A DNA stretch of 64,000 nucleotides from Delphinapterus leucas (taxonomy: Eukaryota > Chordata > Mammalia > Artiodactyla > Monodontidae), in the NCBI RefSeq assembly GCF_002288925.2, contig NW_022098094.1, positions 376,223 to 440,222 of the forward strand. Direction: 5' to 3'. This document shows positions 1 through 13,200 of the stretch, in pieces; within the stretch, counting starts at the first letter, position 1, and each line of letters begins with the position of its first letter. The notes below the pieces were generated by a model, which worked only from the letters and a program-made list of their open reading frames with translations, was not told where the DNA came from and did not search any database. A program made the translations under genes and the position numbers.

Positions 1-589
1 TGTCTTCAGGAAAAACGGCAGAATTGGAAGCACCAGGAATCCATCTCTCTACCTTGACAAAAATTATATTGGTAGAATCTGTCTGAAGTAAATATTTTGG
101 AACTCTAGAATCTATTTGAAGGCTTGCTGCATCCAGAGCAAAGCTTGGCTGGTAAATTGCAGTTAGTACCAGTCAGTTACAGCCCTCAGGGTGGTGTTTA
201 CCCACCGCCCACCGTCCAGACCTGGGACAGGCAGCTGTGAGGAAGGAAACCGAGGTTCTGGTGTGATTTGCTGGATCCAGGGTGGGAAATAAGGAGCTTG
301 TCTTCCACATATCAGTGTTCTGTGTTCTGATGGTAGGTTGCTGCTCTGATTGATGAGGTACAAACAAGGCTGCTGCCATTATTTTATATCTCACAAGCTG
401 AAGTGGCTTCCCGGGGAACTAAATAAGCCATTTCTGCTTTGGGGGGCATTCAGAAAACACTTGTTTAAGGCATTAGCTTTCTGAAGGGGGTAGTGTCGAT
501 TTATGGCCCCTGTAGGCTACTTAGCTGTACAAAACAGATGCCAACGCAGTGATATTACAGAGTAGTTTAGCCAAATTCTCAAGAAAGCC

Positions 590-1135
590 ATATATGAAAA
601 AAGTCAAGGTAACATCATACTCAATGGTATGATGAAAGACTGAAAGCTTTCCTCCTAAGATCGAGAATGAAATAGGATGCCTATTTTTACCTCAGCTATT
701 CAGCATCATACTGGACAGTCTAGCCAGAGCCATTAGACAAGAAAAAGAAATAAAAGCCATCCAAATTGGAAAGAAAGGGGTAAACTATCTCTGATCACAG
801 ATGACATGATTCAACATACAGAAAACCCCAAAGAGTTCACAAGAAAACTACTAGAGCTAATAAATTCAGCAGAGTTGTAGGGTACAAGATAAACACAGAT
901 AAACACACAATCAGTTGTGGTTCTATACACCAACCCTGAACAATCCAAAAGGAAAATTTGTAACAGGTACATTGTTTTTGTTGGTTTTGGGTATAGATAG
1001 TGGTGGTGGTTCTACATCATTGTGAATATATTTAATGCCAGTGGATTGTACACTTAAGGGTGGTTAAAATGAAAAATATTATGTTATGTATATTTCATCA
1101 CAATTACAAGATAATAATCTACGGAAAGATAATTA
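590..1135 (+). repeat. Old L1 ORF2 / 3' UTR fragment
   Basis: About 590-960 reads as a degenerate LINE-1 reverse transcriptase segment, with multiple stops and indels. It is followed by L1M-like 3' UTR sequence containing the typical 'ttgtacacttaagggtggttaaaatg' region. It is a dead copy upstream of the AKR1C gene. Boundaries are approximate. Confidence 0.7.
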
Positions 1136-1302
1136 TAGATATTATAATAATGTCAGCTAATTGTGTAGAGCAGAGATCCACAAACCATGGCCTGCAGGCA
1201 CAACTCACTGCCTGGTTTTGAATAGTCCATGAGGTAAAAATGGTTTATACATTTTTCTAACGGCTGAAAAATCCAAAAGAAAAATAATATTTCATGACAT
1301 AT

Positions 1303-1538
1303 AAAATTATGTGAATTTCGGGCTTCCCTGGTGGCACAGTGGTTGAGAATCCGCCTGCCAATGCAGGGGACACGGATTCGTGCCCTGGTCTGGGAACATC
1401 CCACATGCCGCGGAGCAGCTGGGCCCGTGAGCCATGGCCGCTGAGCCTGTGCGTCTGGAGCCTGTGCTCCGCAACGGGAGAGGCCACAACAGTGAGAGGC
1501 CCGCGTACTGCAAAAAAAAAAAAAATTATGTGAATTTC
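1303..1538 (+). mobile_element. CHR-type tRNA-derived SINE with 17-bp TSD
   Basis: The body (1320-1521) begins 'gggcttccctggtggcacag', has the 'gttcgtgccc' B-box-like region and ends in a poly-A run. It is flanked by a perfect 17-bp target-site duplication, aaaattatgtgaatttc, at 1303-1319 and 1522-1538. This long variant with the 'ccgcggagc..gggcccgtgagccatggcc' middle is typical of whale and dolphin genomes and is the main taxonomic clue in the window. Confidence 0.93.
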
Positions 1539-1825
1539 AACTTTAAGTATTCATAAAGGGTTTTTTTGAGCAAAAAATTAGCCCAAATTGCTGAATTTGG
1601 ATGATTGATTTATGCTTAGTAGGGCCCTAGTATGGTTGACTCTCTGAGAATGATTCAAATCCAAGCCACTGATTATCAAACCAACTTCTCTTTTTATGGT
1701 AAAGCTTCACTTTCTACATGCTTTTTAAAATGTCCATGCATTTTGTCTTTCTCACAGGTTTTAGTATTGTTGCAATACTGGTATCTCCTGAATTGACATG
1801 ACTTTTAGAGGTTCCATTTATCAAT

Positions 1826-2010
1826 GTTTATATATATATATATTTTTTATATTTATATTTAATTACCTCTTTATATTTATTTAATTTTATATTTTATTTT
1901 ATATTTATTTTTATATTTAATTATCTCTTTATATTTAATTTAATTTTTTATATTTAATTACCTTTATATTTATTTAATTACCTCTCTTTATATTTAATTA
2001 CCTCTCTTCC
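1826..2010. repeat. AT-rich minisatellite-like array
   Basis: Imperfect tandem repetition of a roughly 20-30 bp unit of the form 'tttatatttaattacctct', preceded by a short (TA)n run. Simple-sequence DNA with no coding potential. Confidence 0.8.
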
Positions 2011-3030
2011 ATGCTGTTGAACTCTTCTGGTACTTGGAGAATGTGACTGGCCATTAAAGTGTTTAACTTTCATTTTGTGTGAATAATTACAGATGGGATT
2101 GATTGTTCCTGTACTCAGCACACTTTTAGTACTGATTGGATTGCTTTCAATTTCCTGCTTACAAAAACAAAGTACACAACTCTACTTTATAATCTGACAT
2201 TAGTATAGAAGAGAAATTACTCATTTAGATGAAGAGAAATTACTACACTTCCCTTCCCTAACATTAAAATCAGTGATAAATTAAATGTATTTTTTTGTTC
2301 ATCCTTCTTTTGTATTTCAACTGTCTTTTCCTGAGCTTCATCTTAATTTTCTTTTCAGTATAATTATGAATTCATGGCTTTCCATAGACTCAACTTTTTC
2401 CAAATAACAATATTAATAACATTGCTTTCATTTTCGAATTGTCATAATTTCCAGCAGAATTCCCTCAGCAGATGCCATTTGTTACTAGTTGTTGCTGGCG
2501 CCAACGTAACCACCCCCGATTTTTGGCAACAACATAATATTCAGCCCTGTCCTAAATTTTCCTGATGCAAGATAAAAATAACCACTCTCTAAGAAGACAG
2601 ATTTCTTTTAGAGGGAAATAGACTCTGGTCATTAGTATTGTACATGTGCTACTGGATATTATTTGCATCTTTTAGGAGAAATGGAGCTGGAAACATTATT
2701 TCAAAGGCATGAATTCATATAATTTTTCTAATTTAATATGTTATGTTTCTTACAGTGTGAAGGAGCTGTTTAAAGGAAATTAAAATAAAATGGAGGAATA
2801 AGCAGGCAAATAGGAACTCAGGTTTAAAGAATGTTGAGAATAAGTACTGAGGGGAGAACTGCAGAGAGGCTGAATCAAGGAGGTCTGTATCAAAGTCCAC
2901 AAAATTAGGGTATTCCCTAATTGTACATTCCTTGGTGTGACCTGTGGAACAAAGGGAAGGTACCAGTAGCTGAGCTGGCTTTGTGAAAGCTTAAAGGTTG
3001 CTGAAGAATTTCTAAACTCAGAAAGACAGG

Positions 3031-3167
3031 GGGACTTCCCTGGTGGTACAGTGGTAAAGACTCAGCACTTCCACTGCAGGGAGTGCAGGTTCAATCCCTG
3101 GTCAGGGAACTAGGATCCCGCCTGCCATGCCACGAGGCCAAAAATAAATAAATAAATAATAAATAAA
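3031..3167 (+). mobile_element. Short tRNA-derived SINE (CHR-1-like) with (AAAT)n tail
   Basis: Starts 'gggacttccctggtggtaca', contains the 'ggttcaatccctggtcaggg' B-box region and ends in an (aaat)n tail at about 3140-3167. It belongs to the shorter cetartiodactyl SINE type rather than the long variant seen at 1320. Confidence 0.85.
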
Positions 3168-3246
3168 TACTCAGCAAGACCGAGATAGAAGCAGTTGTAG
3201 GCAATGGGGCCAATGTCAGAGGTCAGAGTAAAAGGACAAGGAGGTT

Positions 3247-3454
3247 GGGCTTCCCTGGTGACGCAGTGGTTGAGAGTCCGCCTGCCGATGCAGGGGATGC
3301 GGGTTCGTGCCCCGGTCCGGGAAGATCCCACATGCCGCGGAGCGGCTGGGCCCGTGAGCCATGGCCGCTGAGCCTGCGCGTCCGGAGCCTGTGCTCCGCA
3401 ACGGGGGAGGCCACAGCAGTGAGAGGCACGCATACCACAAAAAAAAAAAAAAAA
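3247..3454 (+). mobile_element. CHR-type SINE (long variant)
   Basis: Full-length long-variant SINE ending in a poly-A run. I see no clear target-site duplication, and the right flank passes directly into an old L1. Its high similarity to the copy at 22.0 kb suggests relatively recent insertion. Confidence 0.92.
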
Positions 3455-4085
3455 GAATTACTCATAATAGCCAAAAGGTAGAAAAAGCAAAATGTTTATC
3501 AACTGATGAATATATAAATAAAATGTGGCATATCCATACAGTGGGATGTTATTTAGCCATAAAATGGACTGAAGTACTGATACAAGTTTCAACATGGACA
3601 AGCCTTGAAAACATTATGCTAAGTGAAAGAAGGCAGTCAGAAAATGCCACATATTGTATGAGAGCATTAATATCAGATGTCTAGAAAAGGCAAATCTATA
3701 GAGGCAGAAAGCAATTGCCAGGAGTTGAAGGGAAGGAGGGGTGGGGACTTGTTTCTAATGATTGTGGGTTTCTTTGGGGATGATGAAAATGTTCTAAAGT
3801 TGTGTAGTGGTAACAACTCTATGAATATACTAAAAACCACTGAATTGTATACTTTAAAGGGGGTGATTTTTTTAAGCTTTTTATTTTACATTGCAGTATA
3901 GTTGATTAACAATCTTGTGTTAGTTTTAGGTGTCCAGCAAAGTGATTCAGTTATACATATACATGTATCTATTCTTTTTCAAGTTCTTTACCCATCTAAG
4001 CTGTTACATAATATTGAGCAGAGTTCCTTAAAGGGGGGGATTTTATGATATATGAATATTATCTCATTAAAGCTGTTAAAAAAAT
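3455..4085 (+). mobile_element. Old L1M 3' end with a nested antisense L1 fragment
   Basis: 3455-3865 is the typical mammalian L1 3' end ('aagtgaaagaaggcagtcag' region and following UTR). At about 3866-4030 it is interrupted by an antisense L1 3' UTR fragment ('acattgcagtatagttgatt' onward). The host L1 then resumes to about 4085. The sequence 'ttaaaggggg' occurs on both sides of the insert and looks like its target-site duplication. The block ends about 95 bp upstream of the AKR1C start codon. Confidence 0.75.
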
Positions 4086-4178
4086 AACAATTGTATTGAA
4101 TACTATTTTCTTCCCTCTGCAGATTTCTCTTAATAAAGAGGAAAATTAATGTTTTTTTAGCCAGAAGAGTGAGAGAAG

Positions 4179-4265
4179 ATGAGTCAAACGAGACTTTTTT
4201 CTTTAAAGATGAATGATGGATTCTTCATGCCTATGCTGGGATTGGGCACTTCTGCCCCTCCTCAG
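4179..4265 (+). CDS. AKR1C: AKR1C exon 1
   Basis: ATG at 4179 is chosen because it opens the only frame that reaches the conserved beta-strand NDG.FMP.LG.GT and ends in phase 0 at a GT donor (4266). An in-frame Met at codon 11 is a possible alternative start but would remove the N-terminal hairpin. A polypyrimidine-AG (4152-4160) lies 18 bp upstream of the ATG and could be the 3' splice site of a 5' UTR exon. Confidence 0.88.
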
Positions 4266-7200
4266 GTAATCAGAATGGTATTGGAGATGGGGGAGTAGCA
4301 GACTTGGGTCCTGATCAGGACCAGTCACTGTGTGAATTTGGGAAATTCAGATGGACCACACTTTCTTAGTGTGTAGTACGCTTCTCTCCAGGTTAGGTTA
4401 TTTTGTGCATTGTCAGTGCTTTTCAAATTTTAATAGGCATGAAAATACCTGAGGATCTTGTTTAAAATGCAGACTTTGGGGTTCTGCCCACAAAGGTTCT
4501 GATTCATTCGATCTGCGATAAAGCTCAAAAATCCACATTTCTAACGAGCTGGCAAGTGATTCTGATGCTATAGCAAGAGATACAGAAGTTTTTCATCTTT
4601 CAGCAATTCAGGGGTGGGTCCATCTTTTCCCTTTATTCTCATTTGCTGTCCAGTTGTAGCCATTCCACAGTAGATTAGAATCAGTGAAACCCAGTTGTCT
4701 TGATTACCACGTATCAGAGATGTTGCCACAAATTTCTTGTGATGAAGTTTCTCTGTAATTTCTAATGTCCAAGTTGTTCCCATCTACCTCCAATCGTAGA
4801 GCATCCAGAGAAATCTCGGGGGCAAAAGGACCTGGAGAAAGAGAGACAAGATTCATCTTAGAGGGAGTTTTGGTGGTCTGAGGTGAAAATAGTCTCTTAC
4901 AGGTCAGGCTGTGAATACTGTGCTGTGGGGAGAGGCATGTGGCACTTGGAAGTTCTGTCTCTGTTTGGAAGACTGAACTTCATGCTTGATTGCCAGCAGG
5001 AGAGCCACGTGGAGTGTGATGTTGAGGTCTGTAGCAAGGACACTAGCACGGACTGTTGCTTTTACTTTGACTTGGCTCTTTCATCTGTGGACAGTCAGTT
5101 CATCCCCATGGGACTGGTCAATTCATCAGGAGTTGCAAATTAAAAAAACATACCCAAAAGACCTTTTAATTACTGAGTGAAGTAGAGGGGATAATGGAGC
5201 TGTGAAAATGATAGGTAACTTCAGAAGTCCAGCCTGGTGGTCCAGCAGAACAGTAGGCAGCTAAGAAGAATAACAAAATTGTGAAGGAGAATATTAGCTA
5301 AGGATGAACTTAGTAACCAAAGAAGGAATTAATTATAAGATATTTTTAAGTGAAAAAAAAGAGGGTTTTTTTTTTGTTTTGGTTTTTTACATTTTAGTTC
5401 TTCCTCAAATGTTGTTTGAAGTGTTTCTCCAAGTTTACAAAGGTAAATCACAAATTTATTCTCTCTGAAGTTACATCTTCATCGCATTGATCATTTTTTG
5501 GCATTGGATTTCCGGGTTGAAACCAGTTTAATGATCTCTTACAGAGTGAGTTAATTTAGAAAGGTAAATCTATATATTGTGTAAATCTATACATGTATAT
5601 AGTGTAAGTCCAGAAATAGAGAGTTCATGATGTGATGTGCTGGGACCAGCTCATGAGCTCAAAGATCCAACTGTAAGAGTCTTTTCCCAGCATCGGTTGT
5701 GTGAAATTAGCAATGGTGGGAATAGTTCCACCATAGAAACTGGCTAATACTACAAATCAGGACTCCTTCAGAGTCAGTTGTTAAATATTTACTGCCGGTC
5801 ATAGGTCAACATTAAGCTTTGTCACCACTAGAAAAACAATGGGTTCTGCTGACTAGCTCTGCTTATGGAATTGGTCATCTGTTCCTGAATCAAGTAGGTC
5901 TTTATCTTTTCATGCTCTTCTAGGTTGCTAAGAGTGAGGTAGAAAAGGCCATCAAGAGAGCAATCGACGTAGGCTACCGCCATATTGATTCAGCTTATAT
6001 GTACCAAAATGAAGAAGAAATTGGGAGAGCCATCCGGATGAAGATTGCAGATGGCACTGTGAAGAGGGGTGACTTATTCTACACTACAAAGGTATTGTGT
6101 ATAGTCGTATATGTATCTGTGGAAGCTCACTCTTAGCTGAATCATTTCTTGGCATATGTCTTTTCTCATTGGTTTAATTCTCATTCACTCTCAGACCTTG
6201 AACTATGAGAAGGCTGGTTTGGAACAGCTGGATAGGAATGTGGGTTCTGTGGTCAGACTTCCTATATTTGAATCCAGGTTCTGCCACTTACTTACCTTGG
6301 ACAAACTAAAGTCTGTCCCTTAGTTTCCCAAGCTGTAAATGAAGATAACAATATTTGTCTCACAGGATTTTTATGAGTATTACTTCAAAAAAATACATGT
6401 AAATCTTTTAAAATATTTAATGTATTTTAAATGTTCAAAAATACTAGCTGTTATTATTATCATATGTTTTCAAACTCAGGGATGGATTTGGCTTTTCCAA
6501 CTCTGTTATACTCAAGTTTTGATGAAGCGGCAATCTTTCTTAGCTGTAGTGTGAGGTAAAGCAATTTAGTCAGAAAGTGTAGGGTTTTGGAAACTACAAT
6601 CAAATTTTAGTTTTTTAATATTCTATATATTTGACTTTGTGAAATTTCTTAACCAAAAAAAGTCTTTTAACCTCTTTAAGTCTTAGTCTTTATATCTCAG
6701 TCTATTGCGCTGTCAATAGACATTTATTTCTCTTTCCTATGAGGCAGGAAAAATAATATAATACCACGGAACTGATATGAGGATCACATTCATGTTTATA
6801 AAAGTATTTCTAATGCATTTTTTAAACTTTCAAGCCATTTTTACTAATATAATTTATATCCACTGATATCACATCTGAAACAAATAAAAGAACTTAATAT
6901 TTAAGTTGGATTGGAAATGGAACACAAGAGGAATTTTCCCCATCGTGTTCATTGAACTGACTACTGCTAGAAAAAAACCATTTGAATTTGAGGTAAAGTA
7001 GCCCAAGAGGAGGGAGTTGGTGTCCATGATAGTGAACCCTATACTGGTCTATGAATGGATATTTCTTCCTTCTAGCTCCAGAATGTGAATCTCTCCACAC
7101 GGCTTTGTTTAGATGAGGTATTGCTAGAGCACTACCCTCTGAACTCTCAGCTTTAACCTTCTTTACATGGGATCCGTTTGTTTCCTTACCTGTAGTTATT

Positions 7201-10200
7201 TTGATGGATTTTCCTTAGATTATTACTTCTTAAAATGAAGTAACTAAAATGCCCTCCCCCCCAAATTCCTAAAGGACCTAGCTTTCTTTGGCAAACCTAA
7301 CAACTGAATGCAGCCAAGATAGAATTTCCTGAATCACAATCACTTGATGTGCTTGTTTCAAATGCAGTTTCCCAGGGACCTCCCTGGTGGTCAGGTAATT
7401 AAGACTTCCCCTTCCAATGCAGGGGGTGTGGGTTCAATCCCTGGTCAGGGAGCTAAGATCCCACATGCCTTGGGGCCAAAAAATCAAAACATAAAACAGA
7501 AGCAATATTGTAACAAAATTGATAAAGACTTTAAATATGGTCCATATCAAAAATTCTTAAAAAAATGAAAAATAAAATGCAGTTTCCCAGCCCAGTCTCC
7601 AGATATTATAATTTATGATGTTTGAGGGAGAACCCAGGGATATATCTTGCACAAACAAACCAAATAATTCTTTTTTGTATTTTCAGTTTTGAGAGCATCT
7701 GTGTAAAACCATATTTTAACTTTCTACCATGTTTTCTTAATTCAATGTGAAGATAAGCTATGATGATAAAGAATCCTGAGCTTCACGGGATGACTTGTCA
7801 CTTCCCAACGACCACGAGCGGGTTTTTGGTTGTTGTTGTTTATTTGCCATTGTACTAATCTCTCCTAAATATTCTTAAATAATCCCACCCCACTTCTCTT
7901 TCCACCACTGCAGTTGTGGAGCACCTTTTTCCGTCCAGAATTGGTCCAAACTTGCCTGGAAAGCTCACTGAGGAAACTTCAACTGAGCTATGTGGATCTT
8001 TATCTTATTCATTTCCCAATAGCTATGAAGGTTAGCAAAAGTAATTTTACTTTGGTTATCAACATCATTAGTAGCTAAATAAAAAGAGGATATAGTTTGT
8101 GAAAATGAGAAGAATCATATATAATACTTTAATATTCTCTCTTTTTGTTTTTTCTTTTTTCTGCAACTATCCCTATCCCAGTTCACTATTCCAGCCCTAG
8201 ACTGATGGGTTTACTGGTTTCAATGTATTTGCCTTGATCTTGTGGACAACTATGTATATTTTCAAGTCCCTGTACTCTTGAATTTCAACCTCATGCCCAC
8301 TGGTGCCTGGGGAACGTGCCAGTGTAGAGACCTGTGAAGGCGCAGAAAATTTAAGGAGGATGAGACTCAGCCCTTGAGATGGTGACAAGTCCCTCTCTCA
8401 AAAGACCACCTCCAGGTGGAAAGCAGGGATGGAAGAGCTTTATCCCACAAGGATCTGGGACAAAGGAGCCCATTCAGCTATGGCACCACTCTGGGCTCTC
8501 ACTAGGATGGGGTCTTGGGTATCTCAAGTTGTCCTTGACACAAACAATATTTATTAAACCTTTAGGGGTTAAAAACATTTCTAGGAACTGTACTTTCTCA
8601 ATGTACTACCATTCCTTTCAAGAATAAGGATAGATGGTTCCATTAGCCTAAAGGTCTAAAGGCTCCAAACATATTGGCTGAGGCCAGACATAGCTTGATC
8701 CAACCTCTTCTTCTTTCCTATGTTCCAGCCTGGGGAGGACTTTTTCCCAAAGGACACACATGGAAACATCATTTTTGACACAGTGGATCTCTGTACCACA
8801 TGGGAGGTGAGTGCAGCTCCAAAGAGGCCATGTCTCTGCACCTTGGGGCGGAGAGGACAGAAAAGGAATTGAGGAGAGGAGGATGTAGTCCAATTCTGCC
8901 CCCTGTGTAGACTTGGGCAAGTCCCTGAATGTCCTTCTGCCTCAGTTTCACATTTCTTCTATTTAGTAATTCAATAAGTGGTTATTGAGTGCTTATGATT
9001 ACTGAGTACTTCTAAGTACTCAAGCTACATCCATGAACAAAACCAAGGTCTCTGACCCCATAGAGTGGTAGGTGCTACTGGTGGGGGGGAAGGATGCAGT
9101 GGTATAAGAAAGAGTAAGGGAACTGAGTGTGCCAGGCTGGGTTTGGGGCATAGATAGGCAATTCAAAACAGAATGGACAGGGCAGGCCTCTTTGAGAAGG
9201 TGGCATTTGACCAAAGACTTGCAGGAAATTGATTAAATGGATGATGAAATTGATTAATTGATTAATGGATTAAGTAGAGTAAGTGGGTATCTGGAGGAAG
9301 AGTGATGCAGGCATAAGGAAAATCAAGGCAAAGATTTTAAGATAGAAGAGAGATTACCATGTTCAAAAACCAGCAAAGGGGCATGTGTGGCTGGAACAGA
9401 GTGAATTTGGTGGTCAATAATAGGAAATGAGGTCAAAGAGAAAACAAGGAGCTGGTGGTCTGGGAGATGGCATGGCCACTTCCTGTTTCCCAGGCTGCAC
9501 CTGACTCAACCTCCATTCTCCTGGCGCTTGTTCTGATATTGTTCTATCATATTATTTTAGGTGCTAGCTAAAGATCGCACTGGATCTCTTAGCCCTGCCT
9601 TGGCTGCTTGCATTCTTACTCTATCTCCTTACCCATTTCAAAAACTATTTTATTTCTCATTCTCCTCCTATTGGCCAATTCTTGTCTTATTTACTGACAT
9701 CTGCATCACGTATTGTCTCTCATCCACAGCATGCTACCATTTGTTATGCTTCTCTAGCCAGTTACTCCTCACCACCTCTTCCTCCCCAGGCCCTGGAGAA
9801 GTGTAAGGACGCAGGACTGGCCAAGTCCATTGGGGTGTCCAACTTTAACTGCAAGCAGCTGGAGATGATCCTGAACAAGCCAGGGCTCAAGTACAAGCCC
9901 GTCTGCAACCAGGTGAACGCCACCAGTTGGCCCCCCAACCTCTTATCCCTCCTCATCAGCTTACTCTTTTCTCACTTCAACAAAGTCACCAATGGCGCTC
10001 CCCTCTCATGTACTGTACCTTTGGACACTAGCTGCCGATGTTACTATTGTAACTGTTTTGGCACTTTTTAGCAATTGAGTCGTTTTAAATTAAGGTATGT
10101 AGTTTTTAGACATATGCTATTGCACACTTAATAGACCACAGTGTAGTGTAAACATCACTTTTTATGTTTACTGGGAAACTGAAAAATATGTGGCTCCTTT

Positions 10201-13200
10201 ATTGCAATATTTGCTTTATTGTGATGGCTTGGAACTGAACCTGCAGTATCTCCAAGGTTTGCCTGAACAGGTAGCAAATAAGCATATGAAAAATTGTTAA
10301 ACATCACATATCATTAGAGATTTGCAAATTAAGACAAAAGTGAGATACAATAGTTCTCTCTAATCTATGGGATAAGACACCTCCCCCCACCTACCACCAC
10401 CACAGTGGATGCCCCAAACCATACCATGGATATTACTGAACACTATATAGACTATGTTTTTTCCTATATGTACATGCCTATGATAAAGTTTAATTTTAAT
10501 TAAGTACAGTAATGGGACTTCCCTGGAAGTCCAGTGGTTGACTCTGTGCTTCCAATGCAGGGGGTGCAGGTTCGATCCCTGGTCAGGGAACTAAGCACAG
10601 TAAGAGAATATTTGATTTGTTAATTATGGTGTATCACAGTGATTGATTTGCATATATTGAAGAATCCTTGAATCCTTGGGATAAATCCCACTTGATAATG
10701 GTGTATGATCTTTTTAATGTGTTGTTGGATTCCATTTGTTAGAATTTTGTTGAGGATTTTTGCATTTATGTTCATCAGTGATATTGGTCTGTAATTTTCT
10801 TTTTTTGTGATATCTTTGTCTGGTTTTGGTATTAGGGTGATTGTGGCCTCATAGAACTAGTCTGGGAGTGTTCTTTCCTCTGCAGTTTTTTGGAAGAGTT
10901 TGAGAAGGATAGGTGTTAGCTCTTCTCTAAATGTTTGATATAATTCTCCTGTGAAGCCATCTGGTCCTGGACTTTTGTTTGCTGGAAGATTTCTAATTAC
11001 AGTTTCAATTTCATTACTTGTGATTGGTCTGATTATATTCTCTAATTCTTCTTGGTTCAGTCTTGGAAATTTGTACAAACCATATGGTCATCTCAGTAGA
11101 TGCAGAAAAAGCTTTTGACAAAATTCAACAAACTCTCCAGAAAGTGGGCATAGAGGGAACCTACCTCAACATAATAAAGGCCATATGCAACAAACCCACA
11201 GAAAACATTATTCTCAATGGTGAAAAACTGAAAGTATTTCCTCTAAGATCAGGAACAAGTCAAGGATGTCCATTCTTGCCACTATTATTCAGCATAGTTT
11301 TGGAAGTCCTAGCCAAGGCAACCAGAGAAGAAAAAGAAATACAAATTGGAAAAGAAGAAGTAAAACTGTCACTGTTTGCAGATGACAATATACTGTACAT
11401 AGAAAGTCTAAAAGATGCTACCAGAAAATTACTAGAGCTAATCAATGAATTTGGTAAAGTAGCAGGATACAAAATTAATGCACAGAAATCTCTTGCATTC
11501 CTATACATTAACAATGAGAGATTAGAAAGAGAAATTAAGGAAACAATCCCATTTACCATCACAACAAAAAGAATAAAATACCTAGGAATAAACTTACCTA
11601 AGGGGCAAAAGACCTGTACTCAGAAAAGTGTAAAACACTGATGAAAGAAATCAAAGATGACACAAACAGATGGAGAGATATACAATGTTCTTGGAACATT
11701 GTAAGAATCAATATTGTGAAAATAATTATACTACCCAAAGCAATCTACAGATTCAATGCAATCCCTATCAGATTACCAATGGTGTTATTCACAGAATTAG
11801 AACAAAAAATTTTACAATTTGTATGGAAACACAGAAGACCCTGAATAGCCAAAGTAATATTGAGAAAGAAAAATGGAGCTGGAGAAATCAGGCTCCCTGG
11901 CTTCAGACTATACTACAAAGCTACAGTAATCAAGACAGTATGGTACTGGCACAAAAACAGAAATATAGATCAATGGAACAGGATAGAAAGCCCAGAGATA
12001 AACTCACACACCTCTGGTCACTTAATCTATGACAAAGGAGGCAAGAGTATACAATGGAGAAATTAGTATGTACCATACTAATGTAAGTCTCTTTAATAAG
12101 TGGTGCTGGAGAAACTGGACAGCTACATGTAAAAGAATGAAATTAGAACACTCCCTAACACCATACACAAAAAATAAACTCAAAATGGTTTAAAGACCTA
12201 AATATAAGACCAGACACTATGAAACTCTTAGAGGAAAACAAAGGGAAAACACTGTTTGATATAAATCACAGCAAGATCTTTTTTGATCCACTTCCTAGAG
12301 TAATGACAATAAAAACAAAGATAAACAAATGGGATCTAGTGAAACTTAAAAGCTTTTGCACAGCAAAGGAAACCATAAACAAGACGAAAACACATCCCTC
12401 AGAATGGGAGAAAATATTTGCAAACAAAGCAACTGACAAAGGATTAATCTCCAAAATATACAAACAGCTCATGCAGCTCAATATCAAAAAAACAAACAAC
12501 CCAATCAAAAAATGGGCAGGAAAAAAAAAAAGGGCTGGAGACCTAAATAGACATTTCTCCAGAGAAGACATACAGATGGTCAAGAGGCATGTGAAAAATG
12601 CTCAACATCACTAGTTATTAGAGAAATGCAAATCAAAACTACAATGAGGTATCATCTCACACCCGTCAGAATGCCCATCCTCAAAAAATCTACAAACAAT
12701 AAATGCTGGAGAGGGTGTGGAGAAAAGGGAACCCTCTTGCACTGTTGGTGGGAATGTAAATTGATACAGCCACTATGGAGAACAGTATGGAGGTTTCTTA
12801 AAAAACTAAAAATAGAACTACCATATGACCAGTAATCCCACTACTGGGCATATACCCTGATAAAACCATAATTCAAAAAGACACATGCACCCCAATTTTC
12901 ATTGCAGCACTATTTACAATAGCCAGGACATGGAAACAACCTAAATGTCCATCGACAGATGAATGAATAAAGAAGATGTGGTACATATATACAATGGAAT
13001 ATTACTCAGTCATAAAAAGGAACATGATTGGGTCATTTGTAGAGATGTGGATGGACCTAGAGTTTATCATACAGAGTGAAGTAAGTCAGAAAGAGAAAAA
13101 CAAACATTGTATGTTAATGCATATATGTGGAATCTAGAAAAATGGTACAGATGAACCTCTTTGCAGGGCAAGAATAGAGACACAGACGTAGAGTACAGAC

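Noticed and set aside
1337..1533. Repeated 60-140 codon frames of similar sequence at 1.3, 3.2, 22.0 and 25.3 kb
   Set aside because: All are translations of the CHR SINE in different orientations, not a protein family.
4568..4783. 71-codon minus-strand frame in AKR1C intron 1
   Set aside because: No family recognised and no matching splice pattern with neighbouring frames. It lies between a MER5-like repeat and intronic sequence, so a chance frame is likeliest.
4883..5180. Two overlapping plus-strand frames in AKR1C intron 1
   Set aside because: Cys-rich appearance only; no recognisable domain and no splice context. Standard AKR1C exon sizes leave no room for an extra exon here.
11063..11641. 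192-codon plus-strand frame with reverse transcriptase motifs
   Set aside because: Part of a dead LINE-1 ORF2 (FADDN motif) inside intron 5, not a host gene.
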